Shown here piece by piece: positions 13,200 to 24,960 of a DNA stretch of 64,000 nucleotides; position 1 is the stretch's first letter; each line of letters begins with the position of its first letter. The translations under genes were made by a program, and so were the position numbers. Where the stretch lies: the NCBI GenBank assembly GCA_961205875.1, contig OY540816.1:1364001-1428000 (forward strand), given 5' to 3'. This DNA comes from Sialis fuliginosa. Its lineage: Eukaryota; Arthropoda; Insecta; Megaloptera; Sialidae. Below the pieces are notes generated by a model. It was not told the origin of the DNA, did not search any database, and saw only the letters and a list, made by a program, of their open reading frames with translations.

Positions 13200-13650
13200 A
13201 ATTATTAAAGAAAATGTGAAAAGTGTATGTTTTGATAAAATTATCAAAAATGAAGAAAGTGATTTTTACGACAATGGAATAATAAAAAATACCGATTTGT
13301 TCTTAAAAAAAAATGTCGTTAATACAAACATGTACATATATTTCTAAATTTCCAAGACACAATAATTTAATTTCATTACATGAATACAGAACACTGACAA
13401 ATAAAGCAGATAAAGCGATAAAATAATCGATGTATATTTGAAATATATTATTAGAAACAAACCTGCTTTTTTGACAGTTGATTTGTTTAATAAAGAAAAC
13501 ATAAATGATAAATGGTACGATGAAAGTAAAATTACTTTAATACCTTACAATAAAGATGACAACCACTGGGTACTATACATTGCGGATAGTATAAATAAAA
13601 CGCTATATTATTTTGATTCGTTATTTTTCAACATAAATAAAATATAAACA
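13200..13650 (+). pseudogene. Ulp1/C48-like cysteine protease fragment, probably of the same MULE
   Basis: The open piece at 13438-13647 encodes KWYDESKITLIPYN, then NHWVLYI and LYYFDSL. This is the His-Trp...Asp half of a Ulp1-type (C48) fold, with His codon at 13564 and Asp sixteen to eighteen residues later. The Cys-containing C-terminal part is absent or decayed. Upstream, 13340-13420 shows related broken frames (EYRTLTNKADKAIK). Mutator-like elements of plants and animals often carry Ulp1-like genes, so linkage to the upstream MULE transposase is plausible. It lies directly downstream in the same orientation. The product would be non-functional. Confidence 0.6.
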
Positions 13651-14640
13651 CAATTCATCAAAAATGTTTGAATTCATAAGCGTATTCGAACAAGAAAATG
13701 CATGTTTTTAAAAACGCTTCAACATTTCAAAACATTATTATATTATATAAGCAAAATTACTCAATTATAGTATTGACAAAATAAGCATTTCTTCTCAACA
13801 ACCAGTTCTATATCGACTATTGACTTAACAACATATACTCGTACCTAATAAAATAAGTCTATAATGCGATATATTAAACAAAAACTTGACCACGCCGCGA
13901 CACACGAAGAAAATCTCCAAAGAATATGTTTATTATTATGTTTATGTCTATGTAAAATTAAATTATTTATTAATATAAAAAATGCATTAAGGTAGTTCTC
14001 GTGCTACAGTACCAACAAAAAGTTACGCTCATAATACCATAGTAAAATATCGAAAATAATTGCGTTGCTACAGAGAATTTTTGATCAAGTCTATACCCAA
14101 AGCCGTCTATACAGATTATTATAAACACAATCATACTATGAATATATTTTCATTATTTTATGACTAAACGCTTCGACAGATTTTGATAAAAAAACTACCA
14201 AACAGTAAAGGGTTATTATTATGATATGTGATAAAAAATTCAAAATGATTGACCGTTTTGTTTTTGAATGCATTAAAAATAAAATTCGAAAGATTATTAG
14301 GGTTTTCTATATTTGGAGACGAAAAGTTTCCGACTGTTTTATGTCCAGCTTGTGAAAGAAAACTTTATCGACATGAAACCAAAAAATAATCTAAAAAAAT
14401 ATTCGTTTTACCCGATTATTCAAAATTTGAAGCATTTAACATGATAACACATTCAAATAAATATAATAAATATGAAAATTTTCAAATAATGAAAATTTTA
14501 AACGAACGAATCAGATGATGATTTACATCTTTTTAATTATGAATATTTTAATATATCACAAGTGATCTAATTGGCGTTACAACATTTTTATTGTTGTATA
14601 TTTGAATCACATTTGAATTAACAAATCATATGCCTTCTTT
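13651..14640. other. AT-rich transposon flank with one short cysteine-rich fragment
   Basis: The stretch is largely non-coding. At 14306-14389 a short open stretch encodes FGDEKFPTVLCPACERKLY with a CPxC pair, possibly a zinc-binding remnant of a transposon protein. It ends at TAA. From 14480 to 14590 the sequence is an inverted copy of 10320-10420 and also of 36763-36860. No other feature is supported. Confidence 0.35.
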
Positions 14641-14659
14641 CAAAAACGTTGGCCATATA

Positions 14660-15316
14660 AATTACTGAAGTTATGACCTCAGAGTAAGTACCTATTTTAA
14701 ATTTCTTAATGGAAATAATATTTTAAGTTAATAATATTTGTATTTTTCAGAAATATTCAAAAATATCACCTATGGAGTGTTAATGAAGAGATTGAAGAGT
14801 AAGTAAATTTAAATAATTATGAAAAATTTTACACCTGTTTTTATATACCTACGCAGATTTTTTTTTCAATTTTTACACTTAAATTGAGCTCCAAGAAATT
14901 TACTTTAGTAATTTTGATAAAGTAAGATATCGAATAAGACCCATTTCATATTGATTGTTACAAAATTATGTTTGTAATTGTTAATAATTCATTTTTTCTT
15001 TGTTTTAGAAATATTAAATTTGCCATAAGTATTTATCAACTTTATGGTATAAATTATGGTTCACTAATATTAAAATTTGTTTTTTTACAGAAACATGGGG
15101 ACCACATATTCAAATATCCCATTTTTTGGATTGGCTATTACTACCGGGTGGCCGAGGAGGCGCAGGGGATCCGCGCCAGAGGTACGCCACCGGTGACCGC
15201 TACGCCGACCCCTGCGTCGACGTCTAAAAATCAAAATAATAAAAAAAAATGGTAGGGTAAAAAAGCAAAAAGAGGCAACCCAACAGGGAATAATGTTTAC
15301 CACTTCTATCAATAAG
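14660..15316 (+). pseudogene. Decayed copy A of the microexon gene family
   Basis: It is homologous to the intact gene at 35823-36647. Exon 1 (ATGACCTCAGA, GTAAGT donor at about 14683) and exon 2 (48 nt, AAATATTCAAAAA...GAAGA, GTAAGT donor) keep their signals. Exon 3 near 15009 has lost 8 nt and its donor reads ATAAGT. Exon 4 starts after TTTTTTACAG near 15091 and has a frameshift before FWIGYYYRVAEEAQG. It has a much shorter Ala/Thr/Pro tract and a stop at the KKKW position, and ends in a region matching VYHFYQ. A second partial copy of the exon 4 start (TTTTTTTACAGAAACATGGG) follows at 15330. The product is dead. Confidence 0.6.
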
Positions 15317-15356
15317 TGCGTACACATTCTTTTTTTACAGAAACATGGGGACCACA

Positions 15357-16293
15357 TTTTAGTCCAGGCTGTGGAGGCTAAAACTGATTATTTTTGCGTA
15401 CAGGATATGTTACAAAAGTGGTATAGAACATAGACATAGAGATTGGACCAGGCATCTGACCCGAGAGCAGAGCCGTGTCAAAAGAAAGAGATAGAAACAG
15501 GTTTGGAATACACTTGTCCTTTTTTTAAACAGGGGTGTAACTATTTCATTCTTAGTCTTGAACATTAAAAATATTCATAGATATTATCATAATATATTAA
15601 TCTACTGTTGATTAATATATGATATTATTATACTATATGTACATATATAAAGAGGTTAAAATAATTAACATTATAAAAAATTTTATTTAAAAAAATAAAC
15701 AATTATTGATTTCTAAATAATATATATATATATATATATATTGATTTCTAAATAATATTTTTTTAACCAATTTTAATATCTTGTTCAAATATCAAAAAAA
15801 ATTTAATTTTGTTAAGTAAATCGTGTAGGTATGTGCTGTTTGTAAGTGCAATCCACCTCATAATTTTGTAGCAACCACATGGAAATTGATTTAAAACTAT
15901 TTTTTATTAATATATATTTAATATTTTTGGTAGCAAAAATGTTATTTTCCAGGAATATCCGTTCATAATTTTGCAAATTTCTATCAGATCAATTGATTTT
16001 TTTTTTAATTTCCTCGATTAAATATGAACGATTATAGTATGTTTATTGTTTATATTATTTACTTTTCTAATAAAAAACTTATTGCACAAAAATCACAAGA
16101 TAGATATACAAAAATATATCTGACAGAAATACTACCCTGAACTATAGTAAGCTACCAATCAGATTCTTAGAAAAAGAGGAAGATATATTCCAAACTACAC
16201 TGCATTTCTCTCTCCTTTTTTGAACAGATGTTACACCATTGAGTTAATACAGAATGCACTGTCCATTCTCTATGTCTATGGTATAGAATATGT
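15357..16293. other. Non-coding stretch with a TA microsatellite
   Basis: Nothing coding is recognised. A (TA)n run lies at 15719-15742, flanked by duplicated TTGATTTCTAAATAATA. The remainder is AT-rich with no clear element ends. Confidence 0.5.
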
Positions 16294-16329
16294 GTATGTG
16301 TCATGGCGCCGCGGCGCCATGACACATAC
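16294..16329. repeat. Perfect 36-bp palindrome
   Basis: The left half is GTATGTGTCATGGCGCCG and the right half is its exact reverse complement, with a GGCGCCGCGGCGCC centre. It overlaps the ATG (16319-16321) of the LINE ORF1 trace. It is strikingly GC-rich against its surroundings. Confidence 0.9.
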
Positions 16330-16857
16330 GTCGCAACGCGCAGACAGTGCGAAAAAAGATGAAAACGAAGGTTATGAAGAACCTGAAAATTATCAAAATA
16401 TACAAATAACTAGTGCTATTAAAAAAAGTTGTTAAAGAAACCATTGAAAAAACGTGCAATACTGAACACAACCTGGCAAACTATGCAAGTTCTGTCAAAA
16501 CTGTTCGCAAGCAGAGAGAGATGATAAAGTAAGTGGGAAAGATAATAATAATCTATCCTCTACGATTGTACATAAGGCGCAAATTGACGAAGTCTCTCAA
16601 AATAACGAAAAGACTGAGAAAACTGACAAAACAAAAAATGATGAAAACATTATGAATAAAAACAACACTGTATCTGACAATAATGATAATTAATTTACTC
16701 TAGTTAATAGAAAAAAAAACAGAGAGAAAATTATATAACAGGTTCGTCAAATGAGAGCCAAGAATTTTAAGGCATTAAAAAAAGAACCTGGCTATTTGTT
16801 GGAAGAACAGCACCGGACACAACGGAAGACATAGTGAGAAAATATATTAAAATATAT
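16319..16857 (+). pseudogene. LINE ORF1 remnant, copy 1
   Basis: The frame from ATG at 16319 encodes MTHTSQRADSAKKDENEGYE and reaches a premature stop at 16435. Related frames continue (NLANYASSVKTV, Lys/Asn-rich linker) to about 16857, where the sequence jumps to the SWIM/YqaJ-associated segment. The copy at 39600-40160 extends further into the C-terminal domain. The Lys/Asp-rich character and the domain that follows in copy 2 (WLFVGRTAPDTTEDIV) indicate ORF1 of an insect non-LTR retrotransposon. Several frameshifts are present. Confidence 0.55.
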
Positions 16858-18962
16858 TATTGTTAATCAAAGACAAGCATGATTCCATTATTAACAATTT
16901 AATAAAACAATAACAGTTGATGATATCAGGTCCTAATTTTCAGTGAATGTTCTGTCCTACAAAATGTTTATTTTCCAGGAGTATCAAATTAAAAAACGTT
17001 AAACTTTATTAGTTATTACAGCTTAAAAAAAGTGTGTTTTCAGCCATTTTAATCAGCGTAGCGGATAAATAAATGACTTTTTTATTTAAAAAAAAAAATG
17101 GAGGTTATAGGGAATTTTATAGCGAATAACTTTTATTCAAAACTTTTTTTTAATAATACTTATTTAGAGCGCTATTTAGCAAAAGTCAGAAAATCTCAAG
17201 AATTTTACAATTGAACCATGGTTAACTCTTGTCGCGGACAACCAAATTGGGAGCAAAATAAAGGTAGTATTCTACATCACTTTTGTAACATATTCTGTAA
17301 GTGTTAAAACTGTATGCAAAAATTCCTATTTTAGGTACTTTTTAGCCTAACCAGCCAGCCTGGACTATCAATCCATGAGTCTGATTTTATCTAACCCAAC
17401 TTCCATGTATTCCCGTCAATCCCTCGACTGTACATTCCGACACAGTCATGCCCATTTTACATTATTTTTTTTTGTATAGATTAATGATGAAAGGCAGGTA
17501 ATACGGGTGCAATGCAGTACTTGCATCGAAAATGAGACAGGCGAGTGCAAACATATTGCAGCATTAATTTATTGTATCAACAATGATAGGAGCGTTTCGA
17601 AAACAAGTGTTGAACAAGAGTGGGGCTTTCCTTCGATCAACCATTTAACAAAAGAGAAATATTCAAAATGTATAATAGTGCACGAGCTCTTCCCTCAAAT
17701 AACGCTGAAAAAGGCTCCACCTCCATTTGATTTTACAACAATTGAACACTTCGCCCAGATTGAAAGCCCCGTAAAAAAAGACAAGATTAATCATACATAA
17801 ATGTGTTTTGCTGTCATGATATTACCCTTTTTGAACGAGAAATGGAAATATTGTTCCAGTGTACAAAAGATATCATTGTACATCTAATTGCTGCTAGTCA
17901 TAGTGTAATGATAAGGAATAGTGAAATCGTTGTGCCCTCACACACAGTATTACAATAACTTTGTAAAATTGAGTAAAGATAATATTTTTAAATGTTTACG
18001 AACCATGCAACAGAGTGAAACGGTAGAGTGGTAGAAGCAAGACGAACGAGAATTACAGCAAGTAAAAAAGCTCACCAAATAAAAACCATGACTCGTACTA
18101 CTGCTGAATTATTATTAGAGCAATTTTTAAATCCTAAAACTATAAATACCGATGTTTGAATTACGGAATTCAAAATGAACAAAAAGCTCGTGACTATTGT
18201 AAAATAGAACTTGATGTCCGCGTTTTTCAAATTGGGCTATTTATATCACCCAGGCAGCCCTGGTTGGGTGTCTCAGTAGATAGTGTAGTGCTAAGCGATG
18301 GCATGATAACTAAACTTATTGAGATAAAACGTCCAATATCATATCGTTCAAAACCAATATGGGATAGAGAAGCTGAAAAATTAAATGTTGGTTTTATTGA
18401 AAATTCTTCCAATTAAAAAAAGCCATTTATATTACACTCAGACTCAATGTCAGCTACAAATGTACGTTACAGGAATAGCAATGTGTGATATTTTTGTGTG
18501 GTCTCCACGTGGATCATATACTGTTGAGGTGTATATAGACCACGAATTTTTGAAAATCGTAATACCAAAATTAGAAAATTTCTATTTTAATAAATATTTA
18601 CCTGCTTCAGAGGCGGATTAAATGTCGAGAGCGCCCTAGGCAAGCACCTCATCGGCGTCCCTCTCTTCCACTGTTACGTAACGTTTCATATTAAATATAA
18701 CAATGAAATTTCCGAAATTCAAATATTTTCTTATTGTTGCGTCTATATTTTGTTTGTTAAAAATTATCACATCATCTTTTGGTGCACACAAGAATCTTTT
18801 TATATTGTGTAAGTATGTAGGTGCATAGGTACTTACTGACACAATTATTTTTTTTATTTTTCAAAAATTTCGCGCACGCGCCCCTTTTTGTAACCTCGCG
18901 CCCTAGGCACGTGCCTAGTTTGCCTCTGACCTGCTTTATACAATGAAACGAACGTTAATAGT
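16858..18962 (+). pseudogene. SWIM zinc-finger/YqaJ exonuclease gene, copy 1, broken
   Basis: A coding exon starts after TTGTATAG at 17480 (INDERQVIRVQCSTC). It contains the SWIM-like pattern CSTC...CKHIAALI at about 17510-17565, followed by EQEWGFPS and HELFP, and ends at 17800. Broken frames follow at 17820-18150 (compare the open copy at 43717-44094). Then comes a YqaJ-like exonuclease block: YGIQNEQKARDY, QPWLGVSVDSVV, LIEIKRP (the ExK motif), then SHLYYTQTQCQLQMYV and CDIFVWSP to KYLPA. The usual SPDG is SVDS, so one acidic ligand is uncertain. A 321-bp hAT insert (18608-18928) interrupts the C terminus. The YqaJ family is an RNase-III-unrelated PD-(D/E)xK nuclease also called 'viral recombinase'. 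In insects this SWIM plus YqaJ pairing is transposon-associated; nothing here indicates a virus. Confidence 0.65.
18608..18928. mobile_element. hAT miniature element with 8-bp target duplication, copy 1
   Basis: The termini are CAGAGGCGGATT and GTTTGCCTCTG (inverted CAGAGGC core). The exact duplication ACCTGCTT lies at 18600-18607 and 18929-18936. GCGCCCTAGGCA-type blocks occur near both ends. Removing the insert and one duplication rejoins the YqaJ-like frame KYLPA to LYNETN. A second, partly truncated and inverted copy is at 40160-40418. It has no transposase. Confidence 0.9.
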
Positions 18963-19073
18963 AAAATAGTTTAATTTTGGTATCGGACCGGATTTGAATG
19001 TATCAAACACTTTCACTGATTCACATTAATAATTTTCAAATAAGTTATAAGTAAAAATCATGATTTTACTTAC

Positions 19074-20010
19074 TTGAATGCTTTTACCGTTTTGATCCAC
19101 TATTTGTATCTGAAAAATAATGTTAATTTAGAAAAAGCTTTGAGCTACCCTTTATCACCACTGCCCTTCTCACTTTTCCATGCTAATGGTGAAATTTGCA
19201 AGACTCAAAAGACGGTTATTACTAAAACATTATGCGAATATCAAACCGACATAGAGGAACTCGCGCAAGCAGATATTCATATTTTTGATGGATTTAATTT
19301 ATTGCACACGCTCACGAATCTTTCAGAGAAATATAGCAAAATCTCCAAACGTATTTTTCTAATACTAGTACGTAAAGAAAAAGAAACACATATTGTGTTT
19401 GATCGATACAGGAAACCGAGCATCAAATATTACGAGCGTCGATTAAGAGGCCAAGAAGACAGCAATTATGACGTTCGCAGCGAAAGTAAACGTCCCCAAG
19501 ACTTTGGAAAATTGTTAAATAGCCCGAATTTCAAGGAAAGTTTTTAATAAAAGACTGGAGCAAAGATAAATTTTTCAAACTCTTCGATGGCAAAACTGTT
19601 AAACTAAATTTCGATAACTGTAATGTATTTCAAGTTGTTAATGGTAAAATGAAAAAAACAGTAGACTACAATCTGTCGTGTGACCAGCATGGAGAAGCTA
19701 AAACGCTGATTACAGAGTAACGGTCCATTGCACAAATTCAGATATCCCGATAATTATGTTGGCAAATATTAAATATTTAAAGGCAAGCGTAAATATTGGA
19801 TTCGATTTGAGCAGAAGCAAAAAAAATTTTTCCTCAACATTAATAAAATTTACAGCAATCTTGGCGAGAAATTATCTCGATCTCTTGCAATCTGCCACAG
19901 TTTTACAGGGAACGATTATAATCCAGCGTTCTTCCGAAAAGGCAAAACTTGGCCATTTTCTATTTTGCAGAAGAACATTTCATTTCAATATGCTTTTATT
20001 AATTTAATAG
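19074..20010 (+). pseudogene. PIN/XPG-like nuclease remnant of a transposon
   Basis: The frame at 19074-19547 has LSPLPFSLFHANGEICKTQK, then IHIFDGFNLL, HIVFDRY, PSIKYYERRLRG and RPQDFGKLLNSPNFKESF. A one-base shift leads to FLIKDWSKDKFF and LSCDQHGEAKTLI. Then DIPIIMLANIKYLK and, in another frame at about 19911, NDYNPAFFRKGK and KNISFQYAF. The acidic clusters (VFD, GEAKT for EADT, D-P-I and DYN) follow the pattern of PIN/XPG-like nucleases found in insect repeat-borne genes. At least three frameshifts are present. It lies just downstream of the YqaJ block in the same orientation, perhaps part of one element. Confidence 0.5.
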
Positions 20011-20419
20011 ATATTTGTTAAAATATAGAAAAATTATTAGTATTAGTTAGTATACGGTATATAACATAGACACAGATATAGATAGTCTAAGGTTGTAACC
20101 GTAATTGAGAGGTCTCTGTAGTATATTCTATGCTTTATAATTTTCTACTATATTAAATAAATATTAAACTCAACTATTGTTCATTTATTTATCACGCCAA
20201 AACAACAGGTTATGGGCCCAGAGTGCAACCTTATAAAGTTTTTAAAAATAAATATGTATACTCCTTAGACAAGGAAAGATAAAGGACAAATAAAATAAAA
20301 TAAAATTTCCTAGCGTTGATACAATAACGCTCCACGAAAAATCCCTCCATGAGTCAATGGCGTATCATTCAGATTTTAAAATAAATATCAATTATTTTGA
20401 AATATAAAATTAAAATATA

Positions 20420-21541
20420 TCGCACCTCCAATAAAATAGAGTCATAACTTGAAAAAGTCAAATGTTCAGGAGAGCTAAAAACGTGTGATCATAATTTTAT
20501 TAAATTATTATCTTTATTGTTTATACAAATAATCCCAATGTGTTATATATATTCGGAATCCTTATAGAATAAGCTATCGATTGCCGTAGTTACTTATGCA
20601 ATATTCCTGAAAAAAATGCTGAAAATTTTGAGTTGTGACAGTTTATGATTAAGATTTGGGTATTTTACTGAAGAAAATATCACAGTTGAGATAGTACAAA
20701 ATTTATTTTCAGAAGATTTTCCTACTTTTATCCACTTAACATTTAGCAGACAATAAAATTGAGATCAGAAAACAAATATAGTACACGAATTTAAGTATGA
20801 AATAAATACAAAGACGATACATGTCGAAATCACACTTGCATTATAAAAACTTATAAAAATAAAGTATTATAATTATTTGAAATGCACTTTCAGTACGCAT
20901 GGTGGTTAGAAAATTATAATAATATTACAATAATTAAATTATAATAATCTTCTCCGTTGTTATTTGTACATAATCATCAAAATTATTGTTTATATTATCC
21001 AAATCTTAATGTTTCAAGTTCTTCATGTTAGCAAGAAAATAATCACATTTCAAAACGAAACAATAACTTTAACCATCATATTAGCCTCTATAATGAGCCA
21101 TTTTAGATTACTATGATGAAAAGTCAATTTTCTAATCAAATAATCAAAACTAATATATAGCATCTCAAATACAGTACCAACTTAAAATAGTACGGTATTT
21201 TATATCAGTTTATGAAAATAAGTACAAGATTTAGCACAATTATGTACAACTAAAAAGACACATTTCGAAATGAGTCTCTATTGAGCTGAATCTGAAACAT
21301 AAAATATCACTTACCATTTTTAAATAATGTCACAATTCGTATTAGAACAGTATTTACGAATAAGTGCAAACGAAACAGCTATAGTATAAAACAGTCACAT
21401 CGCCATTTAGTGGCGAATTTGTGGAGTTACAGATGTAACGTTTTTATAGATAATAGGGATTATTTTTTTAATCATTTGTGTCTATTTAACTCAAAAACGC
21501 AAATTTTCAAGTTATGACTCTATTTTATTGGAGGTGCGATA
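20420..21541. mobile_element. Non-autonomous DNA element with perfect 34-bp terminal repeats
   Basis: GCACCTCCAATAAAATAG continuing to ACTTGAAAA at 20422-20455 is repeated as an exact reverse complement at 21505-21538. Flanking ATATAT suggests a TA or TATA target. About 1.1 kb of AT-rich interior has no gene. From 20040 to 20419 I see nothing else. Confidence 0.75.
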
Positions 21542-22709
21542 TATAATATAAATTTAATTAATATAAAATTAATTAATAAATGTTTTATATTGTCTTTAAA
21601 AGTATATCAGTGATAATTGATTAACAGAGAAATGTATATTTGGAACTATTATTATACATACTAAATTTAATTGTAATTTAAAGCATATTTGCATATTATA
21701 AATTTTCAACTGACGCCTCTGGGATAATATGCGATTTTGACAATTAAGAAAAGATGGCCGCGTAAAATTTTGGTAACTGACTAGATTGGTTGCTATGTAT
21801 CCAAAGTATTGACATGGCTGGACTGATGATAAGTCAGACATGATGGCTGAAATTGAATATTTCCTAACAACCGAAACAGATTGTGCGCATGCGTCAACGG
21901 ACGTTCAAAATACCGCGAAATTCGAATTCACTAATTATTATTATGTGACAGTAATAATATTTCGTAACCAATATATTATTTTATTAGAATTGTAAACTAA
22001 AATATTTCATTATCTGTTTCTAATATATTTTTATTCATAGTTTTGTATTTTTTTATATAAAATATGTGTTTTTTTTATATATAATACAGTAAGTAGTATA
22101 GTATTATCACTTAAAAATTAAGGTTATTTTCAAAAATATTTTAACTAATCTTTTTAGAAAAAGTTATTGAATGTTTATGAAATTTAATATTATTGCTATA
22201 CGTTATTATGTACATTAAAAACACTACATACAAACATATCTAACACATATAATTTATTTTCAGGTAAAATGTAACAGCTATACATATATTATACAAGGCA
22301 ATTCTGTTTGTCGTAATTAATTATTATACATGTGTATATCTTAAAATCTAGAGTATATTATATATGAATGATAATATACTAATAGTGACGTTAAATAAAT
22401 AAATAAAAACATTTCCGTAGTCACATGAATATTGATGAGATAACGACATCGTTCTCACATTTTGTTCTTCCTTAATAGGTATATTTCTGAATTTATATTT
22501 TAAAATATCAATATTTTCATAAAATCAAATTATATTAATTGTATTTAATTGTTATTTATTATATTTTAGCTTGACGATGATTCTGTGAATCGAAAGCTTG
22601 CAAATTCTTATCCTTTATTAAATTTTTTGACGTTTAGACAAAGAAGTAGTTTTTATTTATATATGATTGTATACAAGATCAAGATCATATAACCAAATGT
22701 TAATATAAT
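21542..22709. other. AT-rich stretch, nothing recognised
   Basis: No exon, RNA gene or element boundary is supported. The small minus-strand open frame at 21596-21841 has no recognisable motif. Confidence 0.5.
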
Positions 22710-23414
22710 AAGCCTCGTTTACATTAGGATATTTATATCGCGATACTTATGTCTAATATCTGACACTAAATTGCATAATACTGTTTACATCTAAAATAAT
22801 TGTGACATAAATTCTTTGATATTTCTCGGATCAAATATTTGCAATAAATATATCAACTGTTTACATATGTCATTGTTTACATACGGCATTTGATTTATTC
22901 CACATTCAGTCGCTATCATGAAATTGAAAAAGAAATTATTTTAATTCTTTAAAAAATCTCATTCAACTCCTAATGCTGGGGGTAGAAAGGTTTTTTTAGC
23001 AATTTAACTAAGAGCCAATGTATTTATGATTTTGTATTATGAATAAAGAGCAAAAAAGAGAAGAATTTAATATTTCACCCTGTCACATATGAAGGGTTGT
23101 AATTGGTTTCATTCGATCCGGCTGGAAAAATACCACGTGGGTATGTCACGAACTTAAAATAATATTATTTGTGTTTATAACATAAGTGTCAGATACTAGA
23201 TACAAAAGTAGACGACTACTTAACTTTTGCAATAAGTGTCGGAGAGTTTGAATATAATGCTCACTCAGTGTTTACATCAACGTATATAAATGTATTGAGA
23301 TAAATATCAGCAAGTGAATATATAAGTGTCAGACACATATTCTATAGAGTTTACATGAGTCAAAATAAATGTCGGATATAAATCGCATGTAATAAATGTC
23401 AGATGTAAACGAGG
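22710..23414. mobile_element. Miniature element with subterminal GTTTACAT / TGTCAGA repeats
   Basis: The ends are AAGCCTCGTTTACAT and its complement ATGTAAACGAGGCTT. Many copies of AAGTGTCAGA / AATGTCRGA and GTTTACAT lie inside both halves. An RTE-like tail fragment (CACCCTGTCACATATGAAGG) is nested near 23080. The target duplication is not clear. From 23415 to 23974 I see no gene; the open frame at 23718-23915 is unconvincing. Confidence 0.6.
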
Positions 23415-23974
23415 CTTTAGATATAAATATTTATATTCTGTAAACATAAAAACAATGAAAAATTAAATCGACATTATTGTTAATAATTCAGATCTGGTAT
23501 AACAAGTTTAGATTGTATTTGTCGCATCGTTTTTATCTACAAATTTCCATCAAGGTAAGTAATTTTTAATATTTTCATAGTCAAAATCCACAAATTAAAT
23601 TTCAAAAACTTTTAAGGGTTATGTTCGGTTTTATAATGTGGCATATAGGTATTGTAGGTACAACATTGACGCATATATATCAGATCAGAGAGGTATACGA
23701 AATCCTTATTTTAAGGTTTGTTGAACACTTGCATCACCATAAATTTTAATATACTAATGACTAAAAACAAAGAAAGATATCAAGAAAAAAATATGTTTGG
23801 CAAAGGTAAAAGAAGGTTGAAACACATTATATATAGAACACCCAGGTGTACACCACATCGACGATTGGGAAAAAAAGAAATGTTTCCTGCGTACTCAACA
23901 ACCTGCGGAACTTGACGGATATTGAATAATAACTGATTTGACCTATAGTGTGGGATTTTTCAGACACCTATACA

Positions 23975-24957
23975 TTATTGATTAGCCCATACAATTTGAC
24001 GAGTTAAAAAATGACGAATATTTGTACCAGTTACTGTTGTAGCATACATTCGAATTTCTATATAACTGATTATAATTTCTTTTATCAGAAAGTATGAGTG
24101 GTCGATGCAGTTATCCATAATTAAAGTATCTCTGAAATGCTCATTGAGCTCATGGAAGAGCTTTGTTGTAGATGTAAGTAATTCTTTATAAATTGATGTT
24201 GCCAGCAAAGCAGGAAATTTTTTTTCAATTGCTGGTTTCCCCATATTGCAATTACAAGCTCTTCGAAAATGTTTTTCAGTTGTAGTACATATGATAACTG
24301 CGCTTTGTGATGGAATTACTAAACCATCACGATTTTTTGCAATTATTAATGCTATTCCACTTTGGCTATTAGATTGCAATATAGATTCTGCATATGCTTC
24401 ACAAGCAGTTAAACATTCTGGACATTTTATTTTAAGATGCAGTTTACGAATTACATACCCAGCTATATATCCAACTACATTTATAGAAAATTCGCTTAAA
24501 TTATCAGGTATAGCCCATGCAAAATATAAATAATTTTGTAATTCATCTATTGTCTTATCTTGAGGTTGCATATCGTTTAATCCATATTTTTGTTGTGTTT
24601 TTAGGTTTTCTACTTCATTGTATATGTTTGTATCATATCTATTTATTTTTGCAGATTTCTTTTTGTAGGATGAAACATGTAACATTTTTCTCTGATCCCT
24701 AATTTGAATATTGCCAGTTCAACATCATGGCGAACTAATAATCGTTTATAAGCTGATATAAACTGTGAAGCAGTTGGATTGGGACACCATCTACTTCTGG
24801 CCCTTATTGCAGCAAAAAATAGTTCCAAATGATCTTGACATAGTTTATAACATGGTTAGTTGACTGCTTGTAGGTTTGACTAAATGGTCAAATAAATTCA
24901 TTACTGACAAAACCGCTGTGTAAAAGCCTACAAAACTAGCTTTTCTTCTACACTCAC
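23975..24957 (-). pseudogene. P-element transposase, C-terminal half, truncated
   Basis: Reading from 24957 leftwards: a broken start with CECRRKASFVGFYTAVLS, then YKLCQDHLELFFAAIRA and NPTASQFISAYKRLLV, then, after a frameshift near 24690, GYIAGYVIRKL, KCPECLTACEAY, GLVIPSQSAVIIC and a tail ending in IVWANQ. These are the conserved SQDHLELFF and NPTA-QF-AYKRLL blocks and the C-terminal CxxC region of P/THAP9-type transposases. A single extra T near 24847 also breaks the frame. The catalytic RNase-H core and the THAP domain are missing, because the copy stops where the repeat at 24961 begins. Confidence 0.75.
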
Positions 24958-24960
24958 AAA

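Noticed and set aside
15719..15742. TA microsatellite as a functional site
   Set aside because: Simple repeat of common type, no other signal around it.
18156..18620. Virus integration, suggested by the 'viral recombinase' name of YqaJ
   Set aside because: The block is linked to a SWIM finger and LINE/hAT debris, is duplicated with them, and no other viral gene is present.
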